Below, piece by piece: positions 17,553 to 24,528 of a stretch of 64,000 nucleotides of DNA. The stretch comes from Nonomuraea basaltis (GTDB lineage: Bacteria; Actinomycetota; Actinomycetes; Streptosporangiales; Streptosporangiaceae). Both the position numbers and the translations under genes were made by a program. The notes under the pieces are model-generated. The model was not told the origin of the DNA. It did no database searches and was given only the letters and a program-made list of their open reading frames with translations. The stretch is taken from positions 86,415-150,414 of the forward strand of contig NZ_VCJS01000005.1 of assembly GCF_005893125.1 (NCBI RefSeq), in the 5' to 3' direction. The number at the start of each line of letters is the position of its first letter. The first letter of the stretch is position 1.

Positions 17553-17652
17553 CTGGTGTGGCCTCCTGCCGTAGCGCCCGGGAATGGTGTGACGCCTCAA
17601 GCATGCTCCCGGTTGACGCGCTTCGCCTGTCCACATCCGGACACCCACGATC

Positions 17653-17693
17653 GGTGCCGCCCGTCTTGTTGAGGGTGCTCGGCGGGCGGCACC
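17653..17693 (+). other. 11-bp hairpin upstream of the lysis region
   Basis: GGTGCCGCCCG and CGGGCGGCACC pair perfectly around a 19-base loop, in the 169-base gap between the leftward membrane protein and the first lysis-region gene. It may be a transcript end or leader structure. No promoter could be named with confidence here. Confidence 0.4.
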
Positions 17694-17721
17694 CACTACC
17701 TACACCACGGCGAGGAGCGAT

Positions 17722-18045
17722 GTGGCTGATGAGCCGTCTCTGGGTGAGCTGTCTCGCCGGATTGACCACATGACGGCGATGCTGGGGCAGCTCGTGCAGC
17801 GGGCGGAGTACACCGCGGACCGGCGCTACGACGACCGAAGGTTCGCTGAGATCGAGGCCGACCTCGCCGAGCTGCGCCGCACGTGGACGGACGAGCTGAA
17901 GGCGTTGAAGGCTAGCATCGACGCCGCCACCGAGAAGCGCGGCACCAACGTCAGGCAGGCCGTCTACGCAGGTCTCATCCCTGCCGTGCTGGTGTTGATC
18001 GGCATCATTGTGCAGGTCTGGCTCGCCTCGAAAGGCGGGTCCTGA
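17722..18045 (+). CDS. Coiled-coil protein with one C-terminal membrane helix
   Basis: A 107-residue protein starting at GTG 17722 with AGGAG upstream. Residues 1-70 are charged and helical (RRIDHMTAMLGQLV, then FAEIEADLAELRRTW); residues 80-102 are one membrane helix (AGLIPAVLVLIGIIVQVWL); a short basic tail follows. This build resembles XhlA-type proteins that work with holins, and many actinophages have such a gene near lysis. The stop overlaps the next ATG. A role in lysis is inference. Confidence 0.65.
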   Translation: MADEPSLGELSRRIDHMTAMLGQLVQRAEYTADRRYDDRRFAEIEADLAELRRTWTDELKALKASIDAATEKRGTNVRQAVYAGLIPAVLVLIGIIVQVWLASKGGS

Positions 18046-18698
18046 TGGGTGAGCACGTACGGCTCGCGCGCCGCAACTGGCTGGTCATCGCTACCGCCGT
18101 TGTGGTCGCTCTGCTCGGACTATGGGCTTCGGTCCAGATCGGCGCTCTCGGCGAGCAGCTGCGCAAGTCAGAGGAGAACCAGGAGGTGCTTTCCGACCAG
18201 GTGGAGCGCCTCGGTGGGGAGCCTCTCGTGTCGCCATCTGTTGGCCCTCCCGGTGAGCGCGGTGAACCAGGCCGGGCCCCGACTGCTGCGGAAATCTCCG
18301 CCGCGGTGTCCGCCTACCTGGCCGCGCATCCGCCGGCGGGTGGCAGGGCGCCCACATCGAGCGAGATCGCCGCGGCGGTAACGGCGTACCTGAAGGACCA
18401 TCCGCCCGCCCGCGGGCCTGCTGGCTTTGCGGGGAGCCCGGGGCCTCGCGGTGAGCCCGGAGAGACCGTTACTGGCCCGCCGGGGGCCAAGGGCGAAGAC
18501 GGCGTCGACGGTAAAGACGGCAAGGACTCGACCGTTCCCGGACCTCAGGGTGAGCGCGGCCCGCCGCCGTCCGCCGAACAGATCTCCGACGCCGTCGACG
18601 CGTGGCTGAAGGCCAACCCCATCTACTGCTACCCGCCCGACCCGCCTGGCCAGGTCACAGGCAAGCCATGGCGATGCACAGCCGTCGCACCGTCTTGA
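18045..18698 (+). CDS. Membrane-anchored collagen-like protein
   Basis: A 217-residue protein with one N-terminal membrane helix (residues 12-33), a short coiled coil (about 34-57), then Gly-x-y triplets interrupted by two copies of a helical unit (APTAAEISAAVSAYLAAHPP and APTSSEIAAAVTAYLKDHPP; a third related unit is PSAEQISDAVDAWLKANP). The main collagen run covers about residues 122-176. The tail contains two cysteines. It starts at ATG 18045 overlapping the previous stop and sits just before the endolysin. Collagen triplets are usual in phage fibres but unusual with a membrane anchor; it may span the envelope during lysis or change the lysogen surface. Confidence 0.7.
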   Translation: MGEHVRLARRNWLVIATAVVVALLGLWASVQIGALGEQLRKSEENQEVLSDQVERLGGEPLVSPSVGPPGERGEPGRAPTAAEISAAVSAYLAAHPPAGGRAPTSSEIAAAVTAYLKDHPPARGPAGFAGSPGPRGEPGETVTGPPGAKGEDGVDGKDGKDSTVPGPQGERGPPPSAEQISDAVDAWLKANPIYCYPPDPPGQVTGKPWRCTAVAPS

Positions 18699-18711
18699 AA
18701 AGGAGGCCAGC

Positions 18712-19509
18712 GTGCCATACCTGACACAGCTCGCGAAGGTGGCCCGCCGTACCGGCTGCCCGGTGACTGAGGTGTCCGGCTGGAAGACTCGCGGACACGG
18801 GCCTCAGCCCGAGGTCGACGGCGTCGTCTGCCACCACACCGCCGGCTGGAATGACATGCACGTGGTCCGCGACGGCCGACCGGGTCTTGACGGGCCGCTG
18901 TCGCACATCTGGCTACGCCGCGACGGACGGATCTTCATCGTTGCTGCGGGTCGGTGCTGGCACAACGCGCCGAGTCTGTCGCTGGGCCACACCAACAGCC
19001 GCTCGATCGGTATCGAGGCGGAGAACGACGGCCGGACGGCGTGGCCCAAGGTGCAGTTGGACGCCTACAAGCGGCTGTGTGCGGAGCTGTGCCGCGAGTT
19101 CGGGCTGCCGGTGTCGACGGTGAAGGGCCACAAGGAGGTCAACTCCTCCAAGCCGGACCCGCACTCGATCAACATGACCAGCTTTCGCAAGGACGTCGCC
19201 GCGTTGCTCAAGGGTGAGCCCGCGGCGCCGGCCCTCACGTGGACGGAGAAGCTCGTGAAGGACCTACCCGTGCTCCGCCCCAAAGACGACAACTACGACG
19301 TCAAGACGGCCAGGAGCGCACTCTTCGCCCGCGGCTACCTCCCCGAGGCCGTCTACGCCACCGTGGGGCTGCAGGCATGGCTGGAGCGGACCAAGTACGA
19401 CGACGAATTCGCGGGCCTCATCAAGGGCTTCCAGAAGCTGAAGAAGCTCGACGCGGATTGCCTGATCGGCCCCGACACCTGGCGAGCCCTGCTGACGGCC
19501 TCCAGATGA
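18712..19509 (+). CDS. Endolysin: N-acetylmuramoyl-L-alanine amidase
   Basis: A 265-residue enzyme that cuts the amide bond between muramic acid and the peptide stem. Residues about 25-160 are an amidase_2/PGRP-like domain: VVCHHTAGW supplies the first zinc ligand (His41 or His42), GHKEVN holds a second His (140) and the catalytic-side Lys, and PDPHSINM carries the last ligand region. The C-terminal 85 residues look like a peptidoglycan-binding domain (FAGLIKGFQKLKKL and IGPDTWRALL). GTG 18712 has AAAAGGAGG upstream. There is no signal peptide, so export depends on the holin. Confidence 0.87.
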   Translation: MPYLTQLAKVARRTGCPVTEVSGWKTRGHGPQPEVDGVVCHHTAGWNDMHVVRDGRPGLDGPLSHIWLRRDGRIFIVAAGRCWHNAPSLSLGHTNSRSIGIEAENDGRTAWPKVQLDAYKRLCAELCREFGLPVSTVKGHKEVNSSKPDPHSINMTSFRKDVAALLKGEPAAPALTWTEKLVKDLPVLRPKDDNYDVKTARSALFARGYLPEAVYATVGLQAWLERTKYDDEFAGLIKGFQKLKKLDADCLIGPDTWRALLTASR

Positions 19510-19634
19510 GCGACGGCCTGTTCGCCCTCTGGTGGCCGTGGCCGTACCAAGAACGCCTCCCCGTGGCATCCATGCCGGCGGAGGAGATCGAGCCCGGGGA
19601 GCGCATCCCTGGGCTCATCGACGAGTGCAACTGA
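19506..19634 (+). CDS. Hypothetical 42-residue protein
   Basis: A short frame starting at ATG 19506 inside an ATGA overlap with the endolysin stop. It begins with an aromatic stretch (LFALWWPWPYQERLP) and ends acidic. Overlap with the lysis gene and sensible codon use support it, but its size allows chance. No family is recognised. Confidence 0.45.
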   Translation: MSDGLFALWWPWPYQERLPVASMPAEEIEPGERIPGLIDECN

Positions 19635-19720
19635 CCGCGAGACCACGTTCTCGCCCTGGGCGGTCCTGCCGGATGCAGGGCCGCCCTTCGCATGTCCCCT
19701 GATAGGAAGAGCATCCTCGA

Positions 19721-20254
19721 ATGCGCATCAACAAGAGCGCGACCCTCGCCGCCGGCGTTCTCATCGCGGCGAGCATGACCACCGGTACGGCGTCGGCTGC
19801 TGCCGCGCCCGGCGTGGGCGACCTCAAGATTGTGGAGGTCGGTACGGACGCGATGGGCAGCGACACGTTCGCTAACCGGAACCGCGAGTTCGTCACCTTC
19901 AAGAACGACACCGCCGCCGCGATCGACATCGATGGTGTGGTCGTTCAGGACAACTGGTCGAAGAACAACCCGAGCCCGCACACCTGCAACAAGTACGTGA
20001 TCACCGGCCTGCCCGGTCAGGGCTCCGGCGCGATGCTCGGCGTGGGCGAGACCGTGACCGTCTTCAACGGCAGCAGGTGGGGCGGCAACTACAAGAACGG
20101 CAGCGAGTACCGGCTGTACGCGCGAAGCGACGTGGACTGCGGCACCGCCGGCCACTTCCTGAACAACGACGCCGACTCTGTCTGGGTGACCGCGGGCGTT
20201 ACCGCGGTCGACAGCAAGTCGTGGGACTGGAACGGCGGCTACACCGTCAAGTAG
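19721..20254 (+). CDS. Secreted lamin-tail-domain protein
   Basis: A 177-residue protein with a clear signal peptide (basic MRINKS, hydrophobic core to about residue 22, Ala-rich cleavage region TASAAAAP). The mature part reads as a lamin tail domain: LKIVEVGTDAMG, then REFVTFKNDTAAAIDIDGVVV, and later GGNYKNGSEYRLY. Two cysteines (CNKYV and DCGTAG) may pair. Such domains occur in exported bacterial proteins and nucleases, but no enzyme domain is attached here. It lies between endolysin and holin-like genes, where temperate phages often carry lysogen-expressed extra genes. Function is unknown. Confidence 0.7.
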   Translation: MRINKSATLAAGVLIAASMTTGTASAAAAPGVGDLKIVEVGTDAMGSDTFANRNREFVTFKNDTAAAIDIDGVVVQDNWSKNNPSPHTCNKYVITGLPGQGSGAMLGVGETVTVFNGSRWGGNYKNGSEYRLYARSDVDCGTAGHFLNNDADSVWVTAGVTAVDSKSWDWNGGYTVK

Positions 20255-20263
20255 GAGGCTGTC

Positions 20264-20614
20264 ATGAAGAAGGTCACCATCTTCGGCCAAGAGCCTGCGA
20301 TGATCCTCGGGGCCGTCAACGCCCTGGTCGCGCTCGTGGTCGCATACGGCCTGGATCTGTCGCAGGTGCAGACAGCGGCTATCTCGACGGTGGCGAGTGG
20401 CGTCTTGGCCATCGCTGTCGCGGTGATGACGCGCCCGGTCGTCGTTTCCGCGCTGACGGGTGCGGTGTCCACGGTGATGGCCGCGGTCGCCGGGTTCGGG
20501 CTGGAGTTCACCGCGGACCAGATCGGCGCCACCGTCACGGTCCTGTCGATCGTGCTGGCGCTGGTGCTGCGGGCGAACGTGACCCCTGTGTCCGGGCCGG
20601 TGCAGCCTCAGTAA
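20264..20614 (+). CDS. Holin-like membrane protein
   Basis: A 116-residue protein with three likely membrane helices: residues about 12-32 (MILGAVNALVALVVAYGL), 38-56 (AAISTVASGVLAIAVAVM) and 86-106 (IGATVTVLSIVLALVLRA), with a further hydrophobic stretch near 62-80. It starts Met-Lys-Lys and has a short polar tail. Size, topology and its place as last late gene fit the 3-4 helix holins of actinophages. ATG 20264 has GGAGG 5 bases upstream. It may share the role with the single-helix protein at 17722. Confidence 0.7.
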   Translation: MKKVTIFGQEPAMILGAVNALVALVVAYGLDLSQVQTAAISTVASGVLAIAVAVMTRPVVVSALTGAVSTVMAAVAGFGLEFTADQIGATVTVLSIVLALVLRANVTPVSGPVQPQ

Positions 20615-20690
20615 CTGGAGTCCGTTTCGTCCGCTTTCCCGGATCCGGGAAGTCGTCTGAGCTGGCTCTTTGCCAGTTGGGGCAATAAGT

Positions 20691-20720
20691 AGCCCGCTCT
20701 CCCTTCGGGGAGGGCGGGCT
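20691..20720 (+). terminator. Late-operon terminator
   Basis: AGCCCGCTCTCCC and GGGAGGGCGGGCT form a 13-bp stem with one G-U pair around a TTCG tetraloop, followed by TCTTTGCTTT. This is a textbook intrinsic terminator. It ends the rightward phage genes and, with the leftward gene stop at 20737, separates the convergent blocks. Confidence 0.88.
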
Positions 20721-20736
20721 TCTTTGCTTTGTACGG

Positions 20737-21489
20737 CTACTGATCCGCGACGGAGCAATGGAGCGCTAGGCGCATCCGCACTTCGCTGCGCGTGTAACCG
20801 CCACCAGCCTCCGACGCAGCGGAGAGCAACATGTCCAGCTCCGGCCTCGTCCGGCGCTGATACATGATGGTGCTCTTCGCTATCCCGAGAGTCTGACAGG
20901 CGGCACCCAGAGTGGATCCCTCCCGTAGTGCCTCAAGGAGCGGGCGGAGTTGGTCAGCCTCGTGGCGGACGAGCGCCCGATCAACGTTGGCGGCGAAGGC
21001 CGGGTGCTGTTGCATATGCCTGTGGACTGTCGAGCGTTCTACTCCAACGGCTGCGGCGGCAAGGCTGATTCGACCAAGCCGGGCTACAGCATCAACGCAA
21101 GCTGAATGCCATGGGGCCTCGGATAGCGTCTGAGTGCGCTCTTGGCGTGCTCGCTCCGCGTTCCAGGCCCGGCAGTCGGGGCATCGGCAGCGGCGATCCT
21201 TGTAGCTGTACTCGGTCCCGTGAGAGTGCGATTCGTCTCGCGTAACCAGCAGCACAAGATCGAGGTCACGCCGCCATAGCCGATCCCAGCGCGCCCTCGA
21301 CAACACCTGCTGAGTGGTCACCCCCAGGTCTGCGGCGGCTTCGCCCAGAGGAACGCCACGCGCGAGCGCCACCAGCAGCAATGTCTGAGCCTCGTGGGGA
21401 AAGTCGCGGTCTGCCTGCTGCTGGCGCCTGCGCCGCTCCTGCTCGGCGTGCAGCCGCTTCTCTGCGCCCGTCCGAGCAGGCTTCGTCAT
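20737..21489 (-). CDS. Protein with three HTH-like repeats and a Cys cluster
   Basis: A 250-residue protein starting at ATG 21489, in an ATGA overlap with the gene before it. It contains three similar helix-turn-helix units: one with GEAAADLGVTTQQVLSRA, one with LAAAAVGVERSTVHRHM and one with LGAACQTLGIAKSTIMYQR. Between the first and second lies HGTEYSYKDRRCRCPDC, a short Cys-x-Cys-x2-Cys motif like those in actinomycete and phage proteins that follow an HGTxxAY sequence. It is probably a DNA-binding protein with tandem recognition units. It ends a four-gene leftward operon. Confidence 0.65.
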   Translation of the reverse strand: MTKPARTGAEKRLHAEQERRRRQQQADRDFPHEAQTLLLVALARGVPLGEAAADLGVTTQQVLSRARWDRLWRRDLDLVLLVTRDESHSHGTEYSYKDRRCRCPDCRAWNAERARQERTQTLSEAPWHSACVDAVARLGRISLAAAAVGVERSTVHRHMQQHPAFAANVDRALVRHEADQLRPLLEALREGSTLGAACQTLGIAKSTIMYQRRTRPELDMLLSAASEAGGGYTRSEVRMRLALHCSVADQ

Positions 21490-22019
21490 GGGAGCGCTGG
21501 GAGCGAAGCGTCGGTGTTCCCTCGCGAGAGCGTGTCCAGCACTGCGAGTGCCTGGATGCGACTCCATCCCCGGCACGCCTGCGCCAGCGCCGCCTGCTCA
21601 ACACCCTCGGGCAACTCGTCGGGGTCGATGTCCTCGACTTCCTGTGCGAGCAACTCGCCGGGATTGTGTAGCCATGTCGCGTCCACAACGGTCGAGCGGA
21701 CGAGGTGCCGCAAGACCTGCCAGAGGGCGCCGGGCATTGGCTCCAGGTCGGCCAATTCCAGTGCGAACAGCCGTTCCAGCAGCTCATCGGCCTCGGGCAG
21801 AAAACCGGGCCGATCGAGGCCACGGGCACGAGCGATGGCCTTGTCCACCTCGCCGACGCTGATGCCCAGCAAATCGGCGGCATGCTGGCGTCCGCCTCGG
21901 CCGTACTCCTCCACCCCTTTGAGGATCCATCGGGACCGGTCATCGGCGGCGCGCGTACGGGCAACCTCGCCCCGGGCCTTGGCCGCTTCTGCGTGGGCGA
22001 ACCAATCGGGCGTCGTCAC
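21486..22019 (-). CDS. Hypothetical helical protein with possible HTH
   Basis: A 177-residue protein starting at GTG 22019, overlapping the previous stop (GTGA). Residues 12-50 are charged and helical, and AADLLGISVGEVDKAIARAR at about 48-67 could be a helix-turn-helix. The rest is an acidic, Leu-rich helical domain (ADELLERLFALELADLEPMP). I do not recognise the family. Tight coupling on both sides shows that it works with the other three genes of this operon. Confidence 0.55.
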   Translation of the reverse strand: MTTPDWFAHAEAAKARGEVARTRAADDRSRWILKGVEEYGRGGRQHAADLLGISVGEVDKAIARARGLDRPGFLPEADELLERLFALELADLEPMPGALWQVLRHLVRSTVVDATWLHNPGELLAQEVEDIDPDELPEGVEQAALAQACRGWSRIQALAVLDTLSRGNTDASLPALP

Positions 22020-22351
22020 TTCGTCTCCTCCACAGTGCTGAGCGTCTCGGCCTCGATCTCGTCGAACCGTTCGGTGACCGCGTTGCTGGCCTGCTCCAGC
22101 AGCTCGTCTAATTCCAGCCCTTCCAGGGTGGCGTCGATGGGGCCGTGGATCTCGCTGAGATGCGGGAACCAGTGGCAGTCGTCGGGCAGCAGGTTGTCGA
22201 ACTCGCGCTCCTGGGCGTCCATCAGCGCTTCGGCGAGGGCGCCCTGCTGGTCGTCGGTGTATTCGCCGTTGTTGATGTAGCTCATCCAGCCGTCGACCTG
22301 GTAGTCGCGGCCGAGCGTGTAGTTCCTGGCGAGGACGGTCGTGGTGGTCAT
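22016..22351 (-). CDS. Acidic hypothetical protein
   Basis: A 111-residue, very acidic protein starting at ATG 22351 with GGAGTCCTCC-type spacing upstream. It begins TTTTVLARNYTLGRDYQ and the second half is a run of acidic helices (LEGLELDELLEQASNAV). No cysteines form a motif and no membrane segment is present. Small acidic proteins of this kind can be DNA mimics or partners of basic DNA-binding proteins; that would fit its HTH-rich operon but is a guess. Confidence 0.55.
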   Translation of the reverse strand: MTTTTVLARNYTLGRDYQVDGWMSYINNGEYTDDQQGALAEALMDAQEREFDNLLPDDCHWFPHLSEIHGPIDATLEGLELDELLEQASNAVTERFDEIEAETLSTVEETK

Positions 22352-22378
22352 GGAGGACTCCTAGGTGGTGGTGGAGGG

Positions 22379-22870
22379 TTAGAGGGCGGCGATGGCGGCG
22401 CGGACGCCGGAGACGATGGCCTGCCACACCTCGGCGGGGGTGGCGACCCGGGACTCGCTGTAGCCGTAGCGGCAGTGGAGCTTGCCGGTGGCGGCGTCGA
22501 ACCACACCTGGTCGATGCTGGCGAGCAGCTTGTACGCCTGGCTGTTGGAGATGGTCTCGCCCTGGTAGGTGGCGCCGGAGATGTTGCCGGTGTTGTAGTG
22601 GCTGGTCTCGATCCCGGCGAGGGCGGCCCAGTCGTTGAGGTAGACGCGGTCGTGGCCGTTCTTGATCCAGCGGTTGCCGCCGATCGCGGTCATCGTCTCG
22701 ATGGAGAAGACGGTCTTCTTGGCGGTGAGGGAGATGCGGCGGGCGAGGGAGGCGGCTTCGATGACCCACCGGCCGGCGACCTTGGCGGCGGCGACGGCGC
22801 CGTACCGGCACCAGTGCCGGATGGTGGCGACGGTGACGCTGGCCTGGGTGGCGGCGGTGGTGGTGTCCAT
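22379..22870 (-). CDS. MerR/excisionase-like HTH protein
   Basis: A 163-residue protein starting at ATG 22870, first gene of the leftward operon. The N-terminal 45 residues read like a winged HTH of the MerR or excisionase kind (ASVTVATIRHWCRYGAVAAA, then VAGRWVIEAASLARRI). The remainder has Trp/Tyr-rich strands (TGKLHCRYGYSESRV) and a final amphipathic helix. A 19-bp inverted repeat lies 38 bases upstream of the start, in the gap to the divergent gene at 23031, and is a candidate operator. It may be a regulator or a recombination directionality factor. Confidence 0.6.
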   Translation of the reverse strand: MDTTTAATQASVTVATIRHWCRYGAVAAAKVAGRWVIEAASLARRISLTAKKTVFSIETMTAIGGNRWIKNGHDRVYLNDWAALAGIETSHYNTGNISGATYQGETISNSQAYKLLASIDQVWFDAATGKLHCRYGYSESRVATPAEVWQAIVSGVRAAIAAL

Positions 22871-22907
22871 CTCGGCTTCCTCTCTGGTGCGTTCTCCCTA
22901 CGCACAT

Positions 22908-22954
22908 AACTATGCCCTACCCCATAAGGTTTGTCTATGGGGTAGGGCATAGTT
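22908..22954. promoter_or_regulatory. Perfect 19-bp inverted repeat between divergent genes
   Basis: AACTATGCCCTACCCCATA (22908-22926) is followed after 9 bases by its exact reverse complement (22936-22954). Each arm contains CCCTAC, and a third CCCTAC lies at 22896. Five Ts follow the right arm, so it could also end or attenuate rightward transcripts. Lying between two divergent starts, an operator is the more likely role. Confidence 0.75.
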
Positions 22955-23030
22955 TTTGGCGGACTGCCCCGGTCCTCTGCTCGTACGGGTGTTCGGTCTA
23001 GGATCCCCTCGAACCACGAACGGGGAGACC

Positions 23031-23300
23031 ATGGCAGACCTACCTGACGACCTGATCCAACTCCGGCGCGACTTCCTGGCCGCCCAAGGCCGCCTCGCCG
23101 CCGCTGGTCGAGTGCTGCCCTCACACGCTGCCGTCGTCGCGGGAGAAGCCGAACCAGCCACGCCCGAGCAGCATCAGGCGTGGCAGACCGCGCAGGCGGA
23201 ATGCCGCCGCCTAGCCGTAGCCATCCAGGAGCACTCGCACTGGGAGGAGACTCCTGACCGTAAAGCGGCACGTACAGCGCTGGACGCGATCCAGACGTGA
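23031..23300 (+). CDS. Small hypothetical protein of mobile actinomycete DNA
   Basis: An 89-residue protein; ATG 23031 is chosen because GGGGAG lies 3 bases upstream. It is helical and charged: PDDLIQLRRDFLAAQGRLAA at the start, a Trp (QAWQTAQAECRRLA) in the middle and RKAARTALDAIQ at the end. Short proteins with this plan are common in actinomycete integrative elements and next to regulators. It is divergent from the HTH operon across the 19-bp inverted repeat and ends at a hairpin. Function unknown. Confidence 0.6.
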   Translation: MADLPDDLIQLRRDFLAAQGRLAAAGRVLPSHAAVVAGEAEPATPEQHQAWQTAQAECRRLAVAIQEHSHWEETPDRKAARTALDAIQT

Positions 23301-23304
23301 AGAC

Positions 23305-23330
23305 GCCCCGGCCTCAACAGAGACCGGGGC
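23305..23330 (+). terminator. Short terminator hairpin
   Basis: GCCCCGG and CCGGGGC form a 7-bp stem with a 12-base loop, 4 bases after the stop of the 89-residue gene and just before the convergent leftward genes. TTGCTC follows, so the U tract is weak. Confidence 0.5.
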
Positions 23331-23346
23331 TTGCTCAGGGTGCTGG

Positions 23347-23535
23347 CTATACGTTCTCGCCTTTGCTGGCCAGGTAGACCCCGCGGTTGACGCCGTGATG
23401 GAACGGGCACCCACCATGCGGCCACGTGGGCCAAAGCTCGTCCGCGATCACGCATGCCGAGCAGTCCTCAGCGTCTTCCTCGTTCACGTCGAGCAGGTCC
23501 ATCAGGTCGATTTCGCTTGCCTCGGCAAGAGACAT
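23347..23535 (-). CDS. Small Cys/His-rich protein
   Basis: A 62-residue protein starting at ATG 23535 with AGAGAGG upstream. The first third is acidic (EIDLMDLLDVNEEDAEDC); then CSAC and CPFHHG supply three Cys and two His that could bind one zinc. It is the last gene of the leftward small-gene operon. No family is known to me. Confidence 0.5.
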   Translation of the reverse strand: MSLAEASEIDLMDLLDVNEEDAEDCSACVIADELWPTWPHGGCPFHHGVNRGVYLASKGENV

Positions 23536-23582
23536 GGCACCTCTCTTCGTCTCGTTGGTGGGAGTGGGGCTCAGGAGCTCGT

Positions 23583-23747
23583 CTACCGGTGGAATCCCAG
23601 CACGCTCCGGATCGTCGTTCCAGTGGTGGCCTTCTCAGACGCGGCCACCCACGCCTCCATGGCCGCCTCTTTCTCCGGGCCGTCTGGTGTGGACTCGGCC
23701 TTCTGTTTGAGCTCCGTCAGTTCGCGGGCGGTTGGTCTGCCGGTCAC
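23583..23747 (-). CDS. Small helical protein
   Basis: A 54-residue protein starting at GTG 23747 within a GTGA overlap with the stop of the zinc-ribbon gene. It begins TGRPTARELTELKQKAEST, continues with a Glu/Ala-rich helix (EKEAAMEAWVAASEKA) and ends IRSVLGFHR. The overlap with the preceding gene is the main evidence that it is real. Confidence 0.5.
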   Translation of the reverse strand: MTGRPTARELTELKQKAESTPDGPEKEAAMEAWVAASEKATTGTTIRSVLGFHR

Positions 23748-23884
23748 GATTCCTCTGTCCACTGCTCGACGACCCAGCGCGGAATGATCCCCTCGCTGCC
23801 GCAGAAGTCGCAGCCGCTGCCCTCACATCCGGGGCAGGTAGCTGGGTTGTCCTCATACCAGGGCTTGTTGCCGGGAAGGGTCAC
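23744..23884 (-). CDS. Mini zinc-ribbon protein (DnaJ-type CxxC pair)
   Basis: A 46-residue protein starting at GTG 23884 with a strong GAGGAGGAG Shine-Dalgarno. Residues 17-28 are CPGCEGSGCDFC, two Cys-x2-Cys pairs 4 residues apart, a compact zinc knuckle like half of a DnaJ zinc domain. The end is polar with several Trp (IPRWVVEQWTEES). Similar mini zinc proteins occur at 25587 and 32437 in this element. They may bind nucleic acid or a partner protein. Confidence 0.6.
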   Translation of the reverse strand: MTLPGNKPWYEDNPATCPGCEGSGCDFCGSEGIIPRWVVEQWTEES

Positions 23885-23896
23885 GTCTCCTCCTCT

Positions 23897-24076
23897 TCAG
23901 TGCTGGTGGATGCCAGCGGATGCCGTGGCGTGCAGAGCGCCGCCTATCGTCGTGACGCCGGCCACGGAGACCTGGTGGCGGCACTGCGGGCGGCACATGC
24001 ACCCGTACGTCACAGTGGGCGTCCCGTCGACCCAGGTCATGGTGTGGTCGGGGGCGTCGGCCGGTTTGAACGTCAT
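23897..24076 (-). CDS. Small Cys-rich hypothetical protein
   Basis: A 59-residue protein starting at ATG 24076, two bases after the previous stop codon. It has HTMTWVDGTPTVTYGCMCR followed by PQCRHQ: three Cys and a His in a short span, suitable for a metal site. The tail is Ala/Gly/His-rich. Its position in the tight operon supports it. Confidence 0.5.
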   Translation of the reverse strand: MTFKPADAPDHTMTWVDGTPTVTYGCMCRPQCRHQVSVAGVTTIGGALHATASAGIHQH

Positions 24077-24078
24077 CG

Positions 24079-24246
24079 TCAGCGCCCGCCCTTCTCGCTA
24101 CGCGCCTTCTCGATCGCGCCCGGGTACGCCTCCTTGAAGTGGAGTTCGCCCTTCTTCCAGTCGACCCGGTCGAGGCGGTAGCCCTGCTTCTTCTTCTCTT
24201 CGACGAGTTCAGAGAATGATTCCTGGGTCAGTTTGCCGATGCTCAT
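24079..24246 (-). CDS. Small basic hypothetical protein
   Basis: A 55-residue protein starting at ATG 24246 with AAAGGAG 5 bases upstream. It is rich in Lys and Glu (ELVEEKKKQGYRLDRVDW), with a likely single long helix and a basic end (EKARSEKGGR). It lies directly downstream of structured element copy 1. Function unknown. Confidence 0.55.
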   Translation of the reverse strand: MSIGKLTQESFSELVEEKKKQGYRLDRVDWKKGELHFKEAYPGAIEKARSEKGGR

Positions 24247-24287
24247 GGTTCTCCTTTGATGTGTTGGTGTTGATGAGATCTGGCCTT

Positions 24288-24333
24288 GCGGGCACCCGCC
24301 CGGCCGGGGAAGTGCCGGGCGAGCACCCGCAAC
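24288..24333 (-). repeat. Structured intergenic element, copy 1
   Basis: On the transcribed strand it begins GTTGCGGGTGCTCGCC and ends GGCGGGTGCCCG; the centre pairs GCCCGGC with GCCGGGC. It starts 6 bases after a stop codon. Unlike copies 2-4 it lacks the second GGAGC/GCTCC hairpin. Confidence 0.65.
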
Positions 24334-24339
24334 GTCAGC

Positions 24340-24522
24340 TCAGTCCTTCTCCAGGGCGGCGGCGCGTTGCGCGTCTGCGAGCCTGTCGCTCAGCATTTCG
24401 AGCTCGTGGCGGGCGTCTGCCTTCTCGTCTGCAGTCATGATCGCCTTGTGTGTTTTGACGAACTCGAACAGGGCGTCGTACTCGCTCTTGAGGCGCCGCG
24501 CCTGCTGTTTGAAATAGCCCAC
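24340..24522 (-). CDS. Small coiled-coil protein
   Basis: A 60-residue protein from GTG 24522, six bases after the stop of the preceding gene. It is one long charged helix (FKQQARRLKSEYDALFEFV, then ELEMLSDRLADAQRAA), so a coiled coil is likely. Structured element copy 1 follows its stop. Function unknown. Confidence 0.55.
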   Translation of the reverse strand: MGYFKQQARRLKSEYDALFEFVKTHKAIMTADEKADARHELEMLSDRLADAQRAAALEKD

Positions 24523-24528
24523 GACACG

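Noticed and set aside
18427..18560. Repetitive triplet DNA in the collagen-like gene as a CRISPR or DNA repeat
   Set aside because: The repeats follow codon triplets (Gly-x-y) in an open frame, and unit sequences vary at third positions as coding DNA does.
22908..22957. The 19-bp inverted repeat as a simple gene-end terminator
   Set aside because: It lies between two divergent starts, so no gene ends there, although the five Ts leave attenuation of the rightward transcript possible.
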